Shown here: in pieces, positions 8,689 to 16,529 of the stretch
Layout: each line of letters starts with the position of its first letter
Position numbering within the stretch: the first letter of the stretch is position 1
NCBI GenBank assembly: GCA_028280785.1
Contig: JANQLF010000030.1
Span: 1 to 34,390 of the forward strand
Direction: 5' to 3'
Source: Planctomycetota bacterium
Lineage (GTDB): Bacteria; Planctomycetota; UBA11346
DNA: 34,390 nt
The notes under the pieces: generated by a model
Database searches by the model: none
Seen by the model: the letters and a program-made list of their open reading frames with translations, nothing else
What the model was told of the DNA's origin: nothing
Position numbers and translations under genes: made by a program

Positions 8689-8832
8689 GAACCACAGATG
8701 GACACAGATTAACATTAATGCTTCTGTGCAGTTATTCTAGAGCCCATCCAAAACTCTTTAATAATATAACATAATATAACATAAGAAAACACGGATGAGC
8801 TATCTAAGTCCATCCGTGTTCATCTGTGGTTC
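8689..8832. repeat. Nested palindromic intergenic repeat (ACCACAGATG... family)
   Basis: Between two convergent genes lie outer arms of 17 bp, 8689-8705 and 8816-8832, complementary except for one base (GAACCACAGATG...CATCTGTGGTTC). An inner perfect 10-bp pair, AACACGGATG (8788-8797) and CATCCGTGTT (8811-8820), overlaps the right outer arm, so the two pairings exclude each other. A 10-bp tandem unit, ATAATATAAC, repeats from 8761. From general knowledge, ACCACAGAT/ACACGGATG-type sequences recur as dispersed intergenic repeats in many Planctomycetota, Verrucomicrobiota and relatives. Only one copy is visible here. It may double as a bidirectional terminator. Confidence 0.7.
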
Positions 8833-8844
8833 TAATAAGAAGTA

Positions 8845-9330
8845 TTAATGATGATGGTCGATATTACCGTTAGCAATTTCTTCTTCAGTTCCTTCGCGAA
8901 TTTCAAGAATTTCAATTGCAAAGTTTAATTGCATGCCGCAGAGGGGGTGATTGCCGCTGACATAGGCTTTATCGTCTTCAATTTGATGAATCGTGTAAAC
9001 AACCGATTCGCCTTCTTTCTCAGGATGGGGGCCTTGAAATTGAACACCTGGGCCTAATTGATCGTGGTGTTCTTTTGGGAATTGATCCATGCCGAGAACA
9101 AGATCTAAATTTGGGTCACGTTGGCCATAGCCTTTTTCCGGAGGAATAATGGCTTCAAAGATGTCGCCGACTTCTTTGCCGTCGATAGCCTCTTCCATTC
9201 CTACAATCAAATTTTTATGACCGTGTAAGTAGGTCAGTGGTGCTTCTTTGCCACCTTTGTCTATGACGTTGCCATCATCATCGGTGAGGGTGTAAGCGAA
9301 GCTGACAACGGTATTTTGGGTAACAGGCAT
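8845..9330 (-). CDS. slyD: FKBP-type peptidyl-prolyl cis-trans isomerase, SlyD-like
   Basis: Catalyses cis-trans isomerisation of peptidyl-proline bonds and acts as a cytoplasmic folding helper. 161 residues. The FKBP half-domain opens with VVSFAYTLTDDDGNVIDKG and has the SlyD signature LTYLHGHKNLIVGMEEAIDG. The central insert-in-flap (IF) chaperone domain follows (IPPEKGYGQRDPNL onward), then the returning strand with GNHPLCGMQLNFAIEILEIRE. E. coli SlyD has a long metal-binding Cys/His tail; here it is reduced to GNIDHHH. The frame is open for 15 codons upstream, but GGAG lies six bases before the ATG at 9330, which also matches the family N-terminus. Convergent with the 136-aa unknown gene and divergent from the sulfatase. 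Confidence 0.9.
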   Translation of the reverse strand: MPVTQNTVVSFAYTLTDDDGNVIDKGGKEAPLTYLHGHKNLIVGMEEAIDGKEVGDIFEAIIPPEKGYGQRDPNLDLVLGMDQFPKEHHDQLGPGVQFQGPHPEKEGESVVYTIHQIEDDKAYVSGNHPLCGMQLNFAIEILEIREGTEEEIANGNIDHHH

Positions 9331-9509
9331 CCATTTCTCCAGCGCGGTAGAGTAGGAGCCTGAGAGCCTCCACAAGGCTGCTTATTTACACCGGAGAGCG
9401 GCACAATTTGTCTGAAAATACTCGTGGTCTGCTGGACCTAAGGTCTATGTTAGCTATGCTTTATGGCAGCCGCATTGCCGATTGGCAGACTAAGGCAAAG
9501 GAACGATTG

Positions 9510-10913
9510 ATGGATAAGCAACCGCATATTTTATTGATTACTAGTGATCAGCATCGCGCAGACTGTTTAGGTTATGCTGGGCATCCTTGTGTCCGCACAC
9601 CGCATTTGGATTTATTGGCACGCGAAGGCTGTATTTTTGATAGAGCCTATAGTGATTCGCCAGTCTGTATTCCCGCGCGGACAACCATGGTGACTGGTAT
9701 TCAAGCGCATCACATGGGTTGTTGTGATTATGTGCCAGACTTTCGTTTTGATCGTCCACGTGAACAGTTCCTCGGTTCGTTAATGACCAAGGCTGGTTAT
9801 CAAACCATGCTGGTGGGAAAACAACATTGGTATACTGACCCAAGTTTTCGCGGTGGCTTTGAAACCTGGTATAGTTTAAAGCATCTGCATCGTCAAATTA
9901 CTGCTGAAACTGGCGGTGAGATTATGTATAAACACGGAATTGGTCGTAATGAATTGTCACCGAGTTTATCACAACTACCGCCTGATTTAAATTCGAGCCA
10001 ATGGGTGACCGATCGCAGTATCGAATTCATTAAAACGCGTGATAAATCACAGCCTTTATTTTTATGGTCATCGATGATCGAACCGCATCCGCCGAATGTA
10101 GTGCATGAGCCATTTTATTCGATGTATGATATGTCACCGATTCCAGAGCCTTTAGAAGCAGAATGGGCGGACCCAGAAAATGCACCATACCGCGTTCTAC
10201 AGCGTCAGCACGGTATTGGTTGTGCACACGTGAATGATGATGAATTACGCAAAGCTCGCGGCGTTTATTATGGGATGATTACTAATATAGATCATCAAAT
10301 TGGTCGCTTAATTGGCACCTTACAGCGCGAGGGTATGTTGGATGATACCTTAATTATTTACACCACGGACCATGGTGAATTACTTGGTGATTTTAATTCA
10401 TTTTTTAAATCAAACTTCTTTGAAGGCGGGGCGCGTATCCCATTTATTGTGCGTTGTCCACGCTGGTATAAAGATCAGAAAGGCATTCGCAGCGATGCGC
10501 TGATCGAATTAGCTGATTTGCTTCCAACGATTTGCGAAATGGGTGGAGCAGAAATTCCTGATGATATAGATGGTAGTAGTTTATGCGCGGTGTTGCGTGG
10601 TGATGAGGAAAAAGTGCGCGATGTCATGCATGGTCAAATTGGCACCGAGCACATGTATTATGATGGTCATTATAAATACATTTATTTTGCTGATGACGGC
10701 CGCGAGCTCATATTCGATATGCTTAATGATTCACAGGAATTATGTGATTTATCCTCAGATAAAGAGCTCAGCGCTCGCTTACGCAGCGCATTTGCCCAGC
10801 ATCTCCAGGAAGAAGGTAATGAGCATATTAATGATAAGGGAGAGTTAACGAATTTTGGTCGTGAATTTGATGGTCAGGACCCACGACTTGGATGGTTGTC
10901 ATTAACGCCGTGA
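9510..10913 (+). CDS. Sulfatase (formylglycine-dependent, S1 family), apparently cytoplasmic
   Basis: Hydrolyses sulfate esters. 467 residues, normal for S1 sulfatases. The catalytic motif PVCIPARTTMVTG has Cys53, the residue oxidised to formylglycine (C-x-P-x-R). Metal ligands are visible as SDQ (Asp13, Gln14) and TTDHGE (Asp287, His288), with Lys104 and His106 in LVGKQHW and His193 in EPHPPN. No signal peptide precedes ILLITSDQH, unlike most polysaccharide sulfatases, so it probably acts on imported oligosaccharides or small sulfate esters. I start at the ATG at 9510, which has AAAGGA seven bases upstream; the frame reaches a TTG at 9408 but that part has no family match. A maturation enzyme (FGE or anSME) is required and is not in the window. 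Substrate unknown. Confidence 0.92.
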   Translation: MDKQPHILLITSDQHRADCLGYAGHPCVRTPHLDLLAREGCIFDRAYSDSPVCIPARTTMVTGIQAHHMGCCDYVPDFRFDRPREQFLGSLMTKAGYQTMLVGKQHWYTDPSFRGGFETWYSLKHLHRQITAETGGEIMYKHGIGRNELSPSLSQLPPDLNSSQWVTDRSIEFIKTRDKSQPLFLWSSMIEPHPPNVVHEPFYSMYDMSPIPEPLEAEWADPENAPYRVLQRQHGIGCAHVNDDELRKARGVYYGMITNIDHQIGRLIGTLQREGMLDDTLIIYTTDHGELLGDFNSFFKSNFFEGGARIPFIVRCPRWYKDQKGIRSDALIELADLLPTICEMGGAEIPDDIDGSSLCAVLRGDEEKVRDVMHGQIGTEHMYYDGHYKYIYFADDGRELIFDMLNDSQELCDLSSDKELSARLRSAFAQHLQEEGNEHINDKGELTNFGREFDGQDPRLGWLSLTP

Positions 10914-10969
10914 ATAAATGTGTTGATCATTAATTCGCTATTTGATACAACTCACTGAGAGGAGTAGCT

Positions 10970-11209
10970 ATGGACGAATCCAAAATGACTGACGCAATTT
11001 TTTATACGGCCAAGCATGTGGTGGCGGGTAAAGTGAATTTGTTGCCAGGTGCGCGGCTAACAGACTTTATGCGAGAAGACAATCAGTATCTGGTTGTGGC
11101 TGACGCTACTGTATCTATGCACGATGGCACCAAACTATTTAACGCTGCCTTTATCGATCTACTTCGAAGTAGTGTCGAAATTGCGGTTCCGAGGGACGCT
11201 TTAAAATAA
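10970..11209 (+). CDS. Small uncharacterised protein, resembles DUF6812
   Basis: 79 residues with a strong Shine-Dalgarno (GAGAGGAG, five bases before the ATG). The pattern of an initial strand, then GKVNLLPGARLTDFMRED, then YLVVADATV, then a hydrophobic end with IEIAVP-like VEIAVPRDAL resembles, from memory, the short all-beta DUF6812 proteins often found in PVC bacteria; this was not checked by search. No signal peptide. It follows the sulfatase by 56 bp on the same strand and could be co-transcribed. Its stop is only 6 bp from the stop of the convergent membrane-protein gene. Molecular role unknown. Confidence 0.65.
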   Translation: MDESKMTDAIFYTAKHVVAGKVNLLPGARLTDFMREDNQYLVVADATVSMHDGTKLFNAAFIDLLRSSVEIAVPRDALK

Positions 11210-11215
11210 TAATCT

Positions 11216-11560
11216 TTAAGTGCGTGGATTCGCTATAAAGCGATCAGTGTCGCTTTCGTTGCGGGGAACTAGTGCGCCGCTGCTGCGTACGGCAGCGTCT
11301 TTTTTCTTGGCGAGTCGGTCTGAGTCTAAAATATCTAACTGTTTGTCGCGTTGTTCCTGTAAATTATTGTAGCCAATAATGATTAATAAAACGCTGAGGG
11401 CGAGCATGGTGGCACCAAGCGACCAGCTTACCCACGATGAATCAATTAAAAAAATAATGTAAATTGAAGCTATGTAACCGAGCGCGCCTAAAACCATATA
11501 TACGCTGCCGAGCAAATAGCTGTATTTCTTCCATTTTTCCGGTTGGTATTCCATGATCAT
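11216..11560 (-). CDS. Small two-helix membrane protein, unknown function
   Basis: 114 residues. Two hydrophobic segments, about residues 14-38 (LLGSVYMVLGALGYIASIYI) and 43-64 (WSLGATMLALSVLLIIIGY), make it an inner-membrane protein. The C-terminal 45 residues are charged and hydrophilic (QEQRDKQLDIL, RLAKKKDAAV) and probably cytoplasmic. AAGG lies four bases before the ATG at 11560; another ATG two codons later is possible. I recognise no family. It is convergent with the 79-aa gene and preceded on its own strand by 138 bp of very AT-rich DNA that contains a TATAAT close to the start codon but no good -35 box. Confidence 0.6.
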   Translation of the reverse strand: MIMEYQPEKWKKYSYLLGSVYMVLGALGYIASIYIIFLIDSSWVSWSLGATMLALSVLLIIIGYNNLQEQRDKQLDILDSDRLAKKKDAAVRSSGALVPRNESDTDRFIANPRT

Positions 11561-11698
11561 ACTGCCTTTATTATATCACAATTAATTATGAAAATTAATT
11601 TGTTTTATAATCTTAGTTTTAGAGACCTATGATCTTATGGCACAAAATTTCAAATGCAAATAAATCTTATGTTTTATAAATGTAGTTTTTGTAACGCT

Positions 11699-12259
11699 TT
11701 AAGGCTTACGTAGAACCCAGGTTGTCATGGTTCTTTTGCGTTCCACAAGGGTCGTTTTTAAGGGCTCAGTACGTAGGGCTTCCCATTTTGTTTCACATTC
11801 ATCTAAACACTGTTGGTCAGCGAGGTAAGCGAAGCCAGGGGGTTGTGCATCGGGAAGTGCTAAGCGTGTAGAACATCGGCAAAAGAAATAGCCACCGGGT
11901 TTAATCTGCTGCCAACAGGCATCGGCCCAACGTATCCAGGTGTCTTTATCAGGTGCAAAATGCAGCAAAGCATTGCAAATAACCCAGTCAAATTGCTCTT
12001 TAAACTGCATGTCTTTGATGTCGAGTGTGTAAAAATTACTCATCTGTGGATCATAATGCTCTTTGCAGTAGGCAATTGCCTGTGGATCGATATCGACGCC
12101 TGTGACTGTGCAGCCAAGTGCGAGGAGCGCTTTGACATTTCTGCCGCTACCACACGCAGCATCAAGAACCGTCATGCCTTTTTGAATTCGACCTTTAAAA
12201 ATTTGGTCGAGTAAATAAACATCGGCTTGTGCGTACTGTTGTAATTCATCGGGAATCAT
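11699..12259 (-). CDS. Class I SAM-dependent methyltransferase
   Basis: 186 residues forming a single Rossmann-like methyltransferase domain. SAM-binding motif I is VLDAACGSGRN (residues 31-41), the acidic motif II is TGVDIDPQAI, and FDWVICNALLHFAPD gives motif IV. The later PGGYFFCRCSTR is the usual post-IV strand. The substrate is not readable; the domain is the general Methyltransf_11/25 type, as in thiopurine- or tellurite-resistance-like methyltransferases and many small-molecule enzymes. It is the last gene of a minus-strand run, 14 bp after the endonuclease/phosphatase gene, so co-transcription is likely. The start at 12259 has only a weak AGAG upstream. Confidence 0.85.
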   Translation of the reverse strand: MIPDELQQYAQADVYLLDQIFKGRIQKGMTVLDAACGSGRNVKALLALGCTVTGVDIDPQAIAYCKEHYDPQMSNFYTLDIKDMQFKEQFDWVICNALLHFAPDKDTWIRWADACWQQIKPGGYFFCRCSTRLALPDAQPPGFAYLADQQCLDECETKWEALRTEPLKTTLVERKRTMTTWVLRKP

Positions 12260-12273
12260 CTTGACTCTTTTTA

Positions 12274-13170
12274 TTATTCATTGAGCGCGAGGTTAATACT
12301 GATTGGTAAATGATCTGAATACCAACGATTTGGTTCGCCGCGATATAAGAGCGGTTTATGTGTATGAATATGAGGACGATCAACAATGCGGATATGTTCA
12401 CCACGCAATAAACAACCGTTGACAAGCACCTGATCTAAAAATGCCCAATGCCCGTGATAACAGTGTGTGCCTTTGGCATCTGCGGCCATTTCATTACTTA
12501 AATTATAGAGACGATGATCTTTGTAATGTCGTTCTTTTTTCGGTCGACCGTTCCAGGCTTGGGCACCATGGATTAATGCAGGGCTATTTGGTTCATCATT
12601 AAAATCACCCATGGCAATAAAGGGGATACCGCTGCCGCCGGCTTGGAGTGCTAATTTTCGAATGAGATAGGCATAAGCGAAACGGATACGACTACCAGGT
12701 GTGTCGTCATGCGAATGAGTTGGGCCAGAGCGACGACTTTTTGAATGCAAAAAGGCAATGTGAATTAAATGGCCGTGCAAGCGTGCATGAATCAACAGTA
12801 ATGGTCGAACAGCGTCGCGATCATTTGGATAGAGTGCCTCAACGTGATCAACGCGGAGCGCTTGATCTTGGCGATGCATATAGGCGACATCAATGCCGCG
12901 CGGATCTCTGCTGTCGACGTAATGATTGCAGTGGTAATCAGGATGACGGGGATGCCAGTGTAGTTCTTTAATTAAATCATTGACGACGCGATGGTTTTCG
13001 ACTTCTCCTAAACCGACCAATGAAGCCATCGGATGGAGGCTGCCAATTATTTGCGCTATTTCCTTTAAATCACGGACATATTCAAAGCGCTGACGAATAA
13101 AATCATCAGTATGTGGGTCATCATGATCATCGAAAAGATTGCCGACATTCCACCAAGTAATGCGGTGCAT
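12274..13170 (-). CDS. Endonuclease/exonuclease/phosphatase (EEP) superfamily protein
   Basis: 298 residues. The EEP catalytic set is visible in order: WNVGNLFDDHDD, metal-binding Glu in GLGEVENHRV, RDPRGIDVAYM, IAFLHSKSRR, the MGDFNDEP motif, WAFLDQVLVNG, and the terminal SDHLPISI with the catalytic His. Members cleave phosphodiester bonds in DNA, lipids or small molecules. No signal peptide, so it acts in the cytoplasm unless exported otherwise. It resembles the bacterial endonuclease I-like EEP proteins found near sugar-processing genes, but the substrate cannot be assigned. It starts 3 bp after the stop of the GH20-like gene and is followed by the methyltransferase after 14 bp: a compact operon. 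Confidence 0.85.
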   Translation of the reverse strand: MHRITWWNVGNLFDDHDDPHTDDFIRQRFEYVRDLKEIAQIIGSLHPMASLVGLGEVENHRVVNDLIKELHWHPRHPDYHCNHYVDSRDPRGIDVAYMHRQDQALRVDHVEALYPNDRDAVRPLLLIHARLHGHLIHIAFLHSKSRRSGPTHSHDDTPGSRIRFAYAYLIRKLALQAGGSGIPFIAMGDFNDEPNSPALIHGAQAWNGRPKKERHYKDHRLYNLSNEMAADAKGTHCYHGHWAFLDQVLVNGCLLRGEHIRIVDRPHIHTHKPLLYRGEPNRWYSDHLPISINLALNE

Positions 13171-13173
13171 AAA

Positions 13174-15495
13174 TTAGGCTGTCTCCACTGTTAACGCAAA
13201 CAATGCGGTAATATCTTTTCCGTTGGCTGTTAATACGAGCTTGTCTGCCTGACAGTCCTTTGGCAATTCAAAATTACGCAAATGAATCACGCCATGTAAG
13301 TTTTGACAATCATAGGCAAACTCAGAGCGCTCTTTGTTGACATATTTCAGTCCATTGCCTGCCCACATATGATGGCCTAATGGATCCCACCAACAGCAGA
13401 TATCTTCAATGGTTTTCATGTGCTCAACGAAAATTCGTTCGTTGCCTTTATATAATTCAATTAGTAAGCAGGGTTTAGGGGTGCTCGTATCGTAGAGTGT
13501 TTGTCCAGAGATGAGGAAATGTAAATCGCTAATCGGCTTTCCGTCTAATTTAATGCTAACCGCTTGCTTTGGCTTTACTTCGATGTGTGTCTTATTAATT
13601 GGTGCAAACTGATAAGGAATATTTTTAATTACCTTTTTGCCAATGGGTAAGCCATAGACGTTTTTATTGTTGACCTTCATCTGTTTGTCGAGATTGATGC
13701 TGTGATATTTTTTGTCAGTTTTACCTGGCCTGCTTATTAATTCTTTGAGGTTGAGTTCAAGGTAATCGTAGACTCCGAGAGAGACTTCAATATTAGGTCG
13801 TTTGTTATGACGTAGCCAAACAGTGCTGTAGCGTTCCTTGGTGTGTTTGAGATCTTTAAGGACATCCTTAACGAGTTTGTTTTTTGCTGCAGCAGTAATT
13901 TTAGCATTAAGACGCTGAGCGAGGGCTAAGCGCTTGAGAATTAATCGTTCGCGTAAGAAACCCACTTCATAATGATCAATGTGATCTGCTTCTTGTGTAC
14001 ATTGCTGTTTAGCACGAGCACATTGCTTCAGTAAGGATTCGGTGAGGCGCAATTGTTCGTTTACTTGTTTGGCGAATGATTTATCACTATGTATTTCACG
14101 TTGTAATTGTGTGAATGGTGCGCGAAACAAGCGCCACAAGCGTGCTGGGTCTATTGCGCGTTTTGGCAACTCATCATTAATGATTTTTAAGAGTGCATTA
14201 TTCGTTTTGCCGTAAAATTGATGCTGGAAGCGTTCTTCAAAATCTTTAGTGCCAGCTTTACCAAGCCAGGTACATTCGCCAAAGTAGGCATAGAGGTTCC
14301 AGCATAAGTCACGAGAATTTTCATAACCATTATCACCCCACATGGAGCAGCCAAAGCCAGGACCTTGCAGGCGTTTCATGGATTTACACCAACCAGCAAT
14401 GTTTTTCTTGCCGACGCGGAAATCAGGGACGAATTTGCACCAGTTATTGTAGCCTGCTAATCCAGAGACTTTGTATTTATGTTTAATGTAGTCGTCGATT
14501 TCCTTACCTTGATTTTCATACTTCCATTCAACCAGAATGATACTCGGATCAAGTTTTTTCATATCAGGGATGCCGCCATGATTCTTAAACATATCGATCC
14601 ACATCAGCATTTGCTTGCCGTGTTTCTGAATTTGTTTGGCACACCAGTTAGCATGTTCGATGATTAATTCGGTCGAAAGTCCTTGTGTTTCATCAAAGCA
14701 AGCATGGAAGTAAGGACTGTCTGGAAATAATTTACAGACGTCTTTGATAACTTTTTTCAAGTAGGGGCGTAGGATTTTCTTGCGGGGATCATAAGAGGAT
14801 ACGCGATAATAAACTTCCATCGCATACTTGCGATATTTTTTGTTTTCAAGCAAGTTTTCTTGGTGACCGATAAGTGAGTACGTTGGAAAAACGATAACAT
14901 TATATTTTTTCGCTTCTTTATGAATGGCCTTGAGTTCATCAGGCTTTAAACGTCCACGGCCTTTGCCGATATCTGGATAACTTTTCAGAAAGAGCATGTC
15001 TTCCATGTACGGTGTGTAGTATTTAATCTTAAAGCGCGATAGATGACGAATAATGCGTTTGAAATCTTTGACCGTTGAAACCTGCTTGCGCGAAATATCA
15101 TCATGGTGATAGCGTAAACCAAAAGCGGGATAATCACTGATGCTGAGGCAGGGGACTTGATTCCCTCCATTTAACAATTGTTCGAGCGTGGTGAGGCCCC
15201 AGAACAAGCCATCTTTATCAGCGCCATTGATGATCAAACCATCTTTATCACAAGTCAGTGTGTAGGCTTCATTCCGTTTCGGAGTTGCCGGACTTTTAGT
15301 TTTGCAGTAGCCAAGACTGATTGACCAGGTTGCTGCATCAGCGCTACTGGTGTAATTTATACCAAGACATTTTAATTTATGCGTTATACAAAGCTCTTTT
15401 GCTGCAGCTTTTGAAAGGCAAACCGCGGCAAGAGGAGGGATTTCCCACGAGCCTTTATCAAGCTTGAGGGACTGTGGTTGTGGAACGAGTTTCAT
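13174..15495 (-). CDS. GH20-like beta-N-acetylhexosaminidase
   Basis: Probably removes terminal beta-linked N-acetylhexosamine. 773 residues. The N-terminal alpha/beta domain of GH20 enzymes is seen at residues 1-120 (LVPQPQSLKLDKGSW; GLFWGLTTLEQLL). The barrel begins with YPAFGLRYHHDDISR, and the catalytic Asp-Glu pair is Asp268-Glu269 in FHACFDETQGL, in place of the more common GGDE. The region with CSMWGDNGYENSRDLCWNLY continues the barrel. About 300 residues after the barrel are unassigned, with a long helical stretch and then beta-rich sequence. No signal peptide, so intracellular. Homology starts at the ATG at 15495, without a clear Shine-Dalgarno; an in-frame ATG at 15543 has GGA three bases upstream and remains possible. 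Heads an operon with the EEP and methyltransferase genes. Confidence 0.78.
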   Translation of the reverse strand: MKLVPQPQSLKLDKGSWEIPPLAAVCLSKAAAKELCITHKLKCLGINYTSSADAATWSISLGYCKTKSPATPKRNEAYTLTCDKDGLIINGADKDGLFWGLTTLEQLLNGGNQVPCLSISDYPAFGLRYHHDDISRKQVSTVKDFKRIIRHLSRFKIKYYTPYMEDMLFLKSYPDIGKGRGRLKPDELKAIHKEAKKYNVIVFPTYSLIGHQENLLENKKYRKYAMEVYYRVSSYDPRKKILRPYLKKVIKDVCKLFPDSPYFHACFDETQGLSTELIIEHANWCAKQIQKHGKQMLMWIDMFKNHGGIPDMKKLDPSIILVEWKYENQGKEIDDYIKHKYKVSGLAGYNNWCKFVPDFRVGKKNIAGWCKSMKRLQGPGFGCSMWGDNGYENSRDLCWNLYAYFGECTWLGKAGTKDFEERFQHQFYGKTNNALLKIINDELPKRAIDPARLWRLFRAPFTQLQREIHSDKSFAKQVNEQLRLTESLLKQCARAKQQCTQEADHIDHYEVGFLRERLILKRLALAQRLNAKITAAAKNKLVKDVLKDLKHTKERYSTVWLRHNKRPNIEVSLGVYDYLELNLKELISRPGKTDKKYHSINLDKQMKVNNKNVYGLPIGKKVIKNIPYQFAPINKTHIEVKPKQAVSIKLDGKPISDLHFLISGQTLYDTSTPKPCLLIELYKGNERIFVEHMKTIEDICCWWDPLGHHMWAGNGLKYVNKERSEFAYDCQNLHGVIHLRNFELPKDCQADKLVLTANGKDITALFALTVETA

Positions 15496-15582
15496 GGCGG
15501 CATCGTCTGAGGTCTCAGCACCACAGCAATACTCAATGTGCATATTCCGTGTATTTCCCTCATTTTGTGTGCAGATGGCGCA

Positions 15583-15620
15583 CCAGTGACTTGTTCACTG
15601 GCCACTAAAGCTATAGTGGC
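15583..15620. promoter_or_regulatory. Two back-to-back hairpins in the divergent promoter region
   Basis: CCAGTGA (15583-15589) pairs perfectly with TCACTGG (15595-15601), loop 5. GCCACTA (15601-15607) pairs perfectly with TAGTGGC (15614-15620), loop 6. The two 7-bp stems share base 15601. They lie between the divergent GH20-like gene and the membrane-protein gene, ending 11 bases before the GGAG of the latter, so they could be paired operators or leader structure. Confidence 0.4.
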
Positions 15621-15640
15621 TAGCAGCTTTGGAGTAGGCT

Positions 15641-16519
15641 GTGAGTGAGACCAAGGTTGAAGTCTATAAACATTCTGGCCGTTGGTCGCCGATAGGTGTA
15701 CTTGCTAGTTTAGCAATTGTTACCGCCATCGCCTTGCCTGGCAGTTTTATTTACAGTTATTGCGTTTTTTACTTCCCATTCGACATATTGTGTTTTATTG
15801 CAACAGGTGCCTATGGATTCATCTGTGGTTTTATCACCGTTCGCTATGTTAAAAAATGGAAGGTGCGAAATAATGCTATCGCAGCATTGGTGGGTCTATT
15901 GGCAGGATCTATGGCCTTATATTTGGCCTGGTCGGCTTATGCACATGTTATGTATGAAGATAGCGCGTGGTTTTACTTTCCCTGGGAAGTTTGGGAATTA
16001 ATGGAATACTTATATGAGCATGGTTCGTGGGGTTATGATGATGGAGAGCCGATTACTGGTATCATGCTTGCAATTATTTGGTTGCTTGAAGCTGGAGTTA
16101 TAATCGGTTTATCCTGCGTAACCGTCGTTGCAGATGTCGCTGATACGCCTTTTTGTGAGAAGGAAATGGTTTGGCTCGAAGATGACAAAACCATTGAAAC
16201 CTTGGCATTATTTAGTGATGAGGAATTTGCTTTATTGGCCGATGGTGATTTGCGCCCACTGCTTCAGGCACGTCCGAAACATATTCATGATCCGGCTTGG
16301 ACACGTATTGTTTTAAAATATTCATCGCAGAGCAATGAAACCTATACCATGAAAATCATAGCTGTGCATCTGCAGCAAAATAAAGAGGGTGAGCTTGAAG
16401 AAACGAGTACCGACATCACGCCTGACTTATTGATTGATAAGTCAGGCTTTGAAGTCGTGAAACAGTTTGCTGACTTGCAGCCGCTCACTGATGATATTGT
16501 CGAACAAACGGTCGAGTAA
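15641..16519 (+). CDS. Membrane protein with four N-terminal helices and a soluble C-terminal domain, unknown
   Basis: 292 residues, starting with GTG preceded by GGAG six bases upstream. Hydrophobic segments lie at about residues 17-40, 46-68, 79-101 and 138-164. Between the third and fourth is a Trp/Tyr/acidic loop (WFYFPWEVWELMEYLYEHGSW) that may face the periplasm. The last 120 residues are hydrophilic, with LEDDKTIETLALFSDEEFALL and then what looks like a small alpha/beta domain. I recognise no family. Divergent from the GH20-like gene; its stop codon abuts that of the convergent PhyH gene with no intervening base, and a hairpin spans both stops. Confidence 0.6.
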   Translation: MSETKVEVYKHSGRWSPIGVLASLAIVTAIALPGSFIYSYCVFYFPFDILCFIATGAYGFICGFITVRYVKKWKVRNNAIAALVGLLAGSMALYLAWSAYAHVMYEDSAWFYFPWEVWELMEYLYEHGSWGYDDGEPITGIMLAIIWLLEAGVIIGLSCVTVVADVADTPFCEKEMVWLEDDKTIETLALFSDEEFALLADGDLRPLLQARPKHIHDPAWTRIVLKYSSQSNETYTMKIIAVHLQQNKEGELEETSTDITPDLLIDKSGFEVVKQFADLQPLTDDIVEQTVE

Positions 16520-16529
16520 TTAACCGTTT
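16506..16529. terminator. Bidirectional hairpin with both stop codons in its loop
   Basis: AAACGGT (16506-16512) pairs perfectly with ACCGTTT (16523-16529). The 10-base loop contains the TAA of the plus-strand gene (16517-16519) and the TAA of the minus-strand gene (16520-16522). The plus-strand transcript ends in a short T run (16527-16530), the minus-strand one in TTTG. The stem is short, so efficiency may be modest. Confidence 0.5.

Noticed and set aside
11580..11600. Inverted repeat AATTAATT-N5-AATTAATT in the 138-bp AT-rich spacer.
   Set aside because: Each arm is itself palindromic and A/T only, so such pairs are common by chance; no T run or GC stem supports a terminator.
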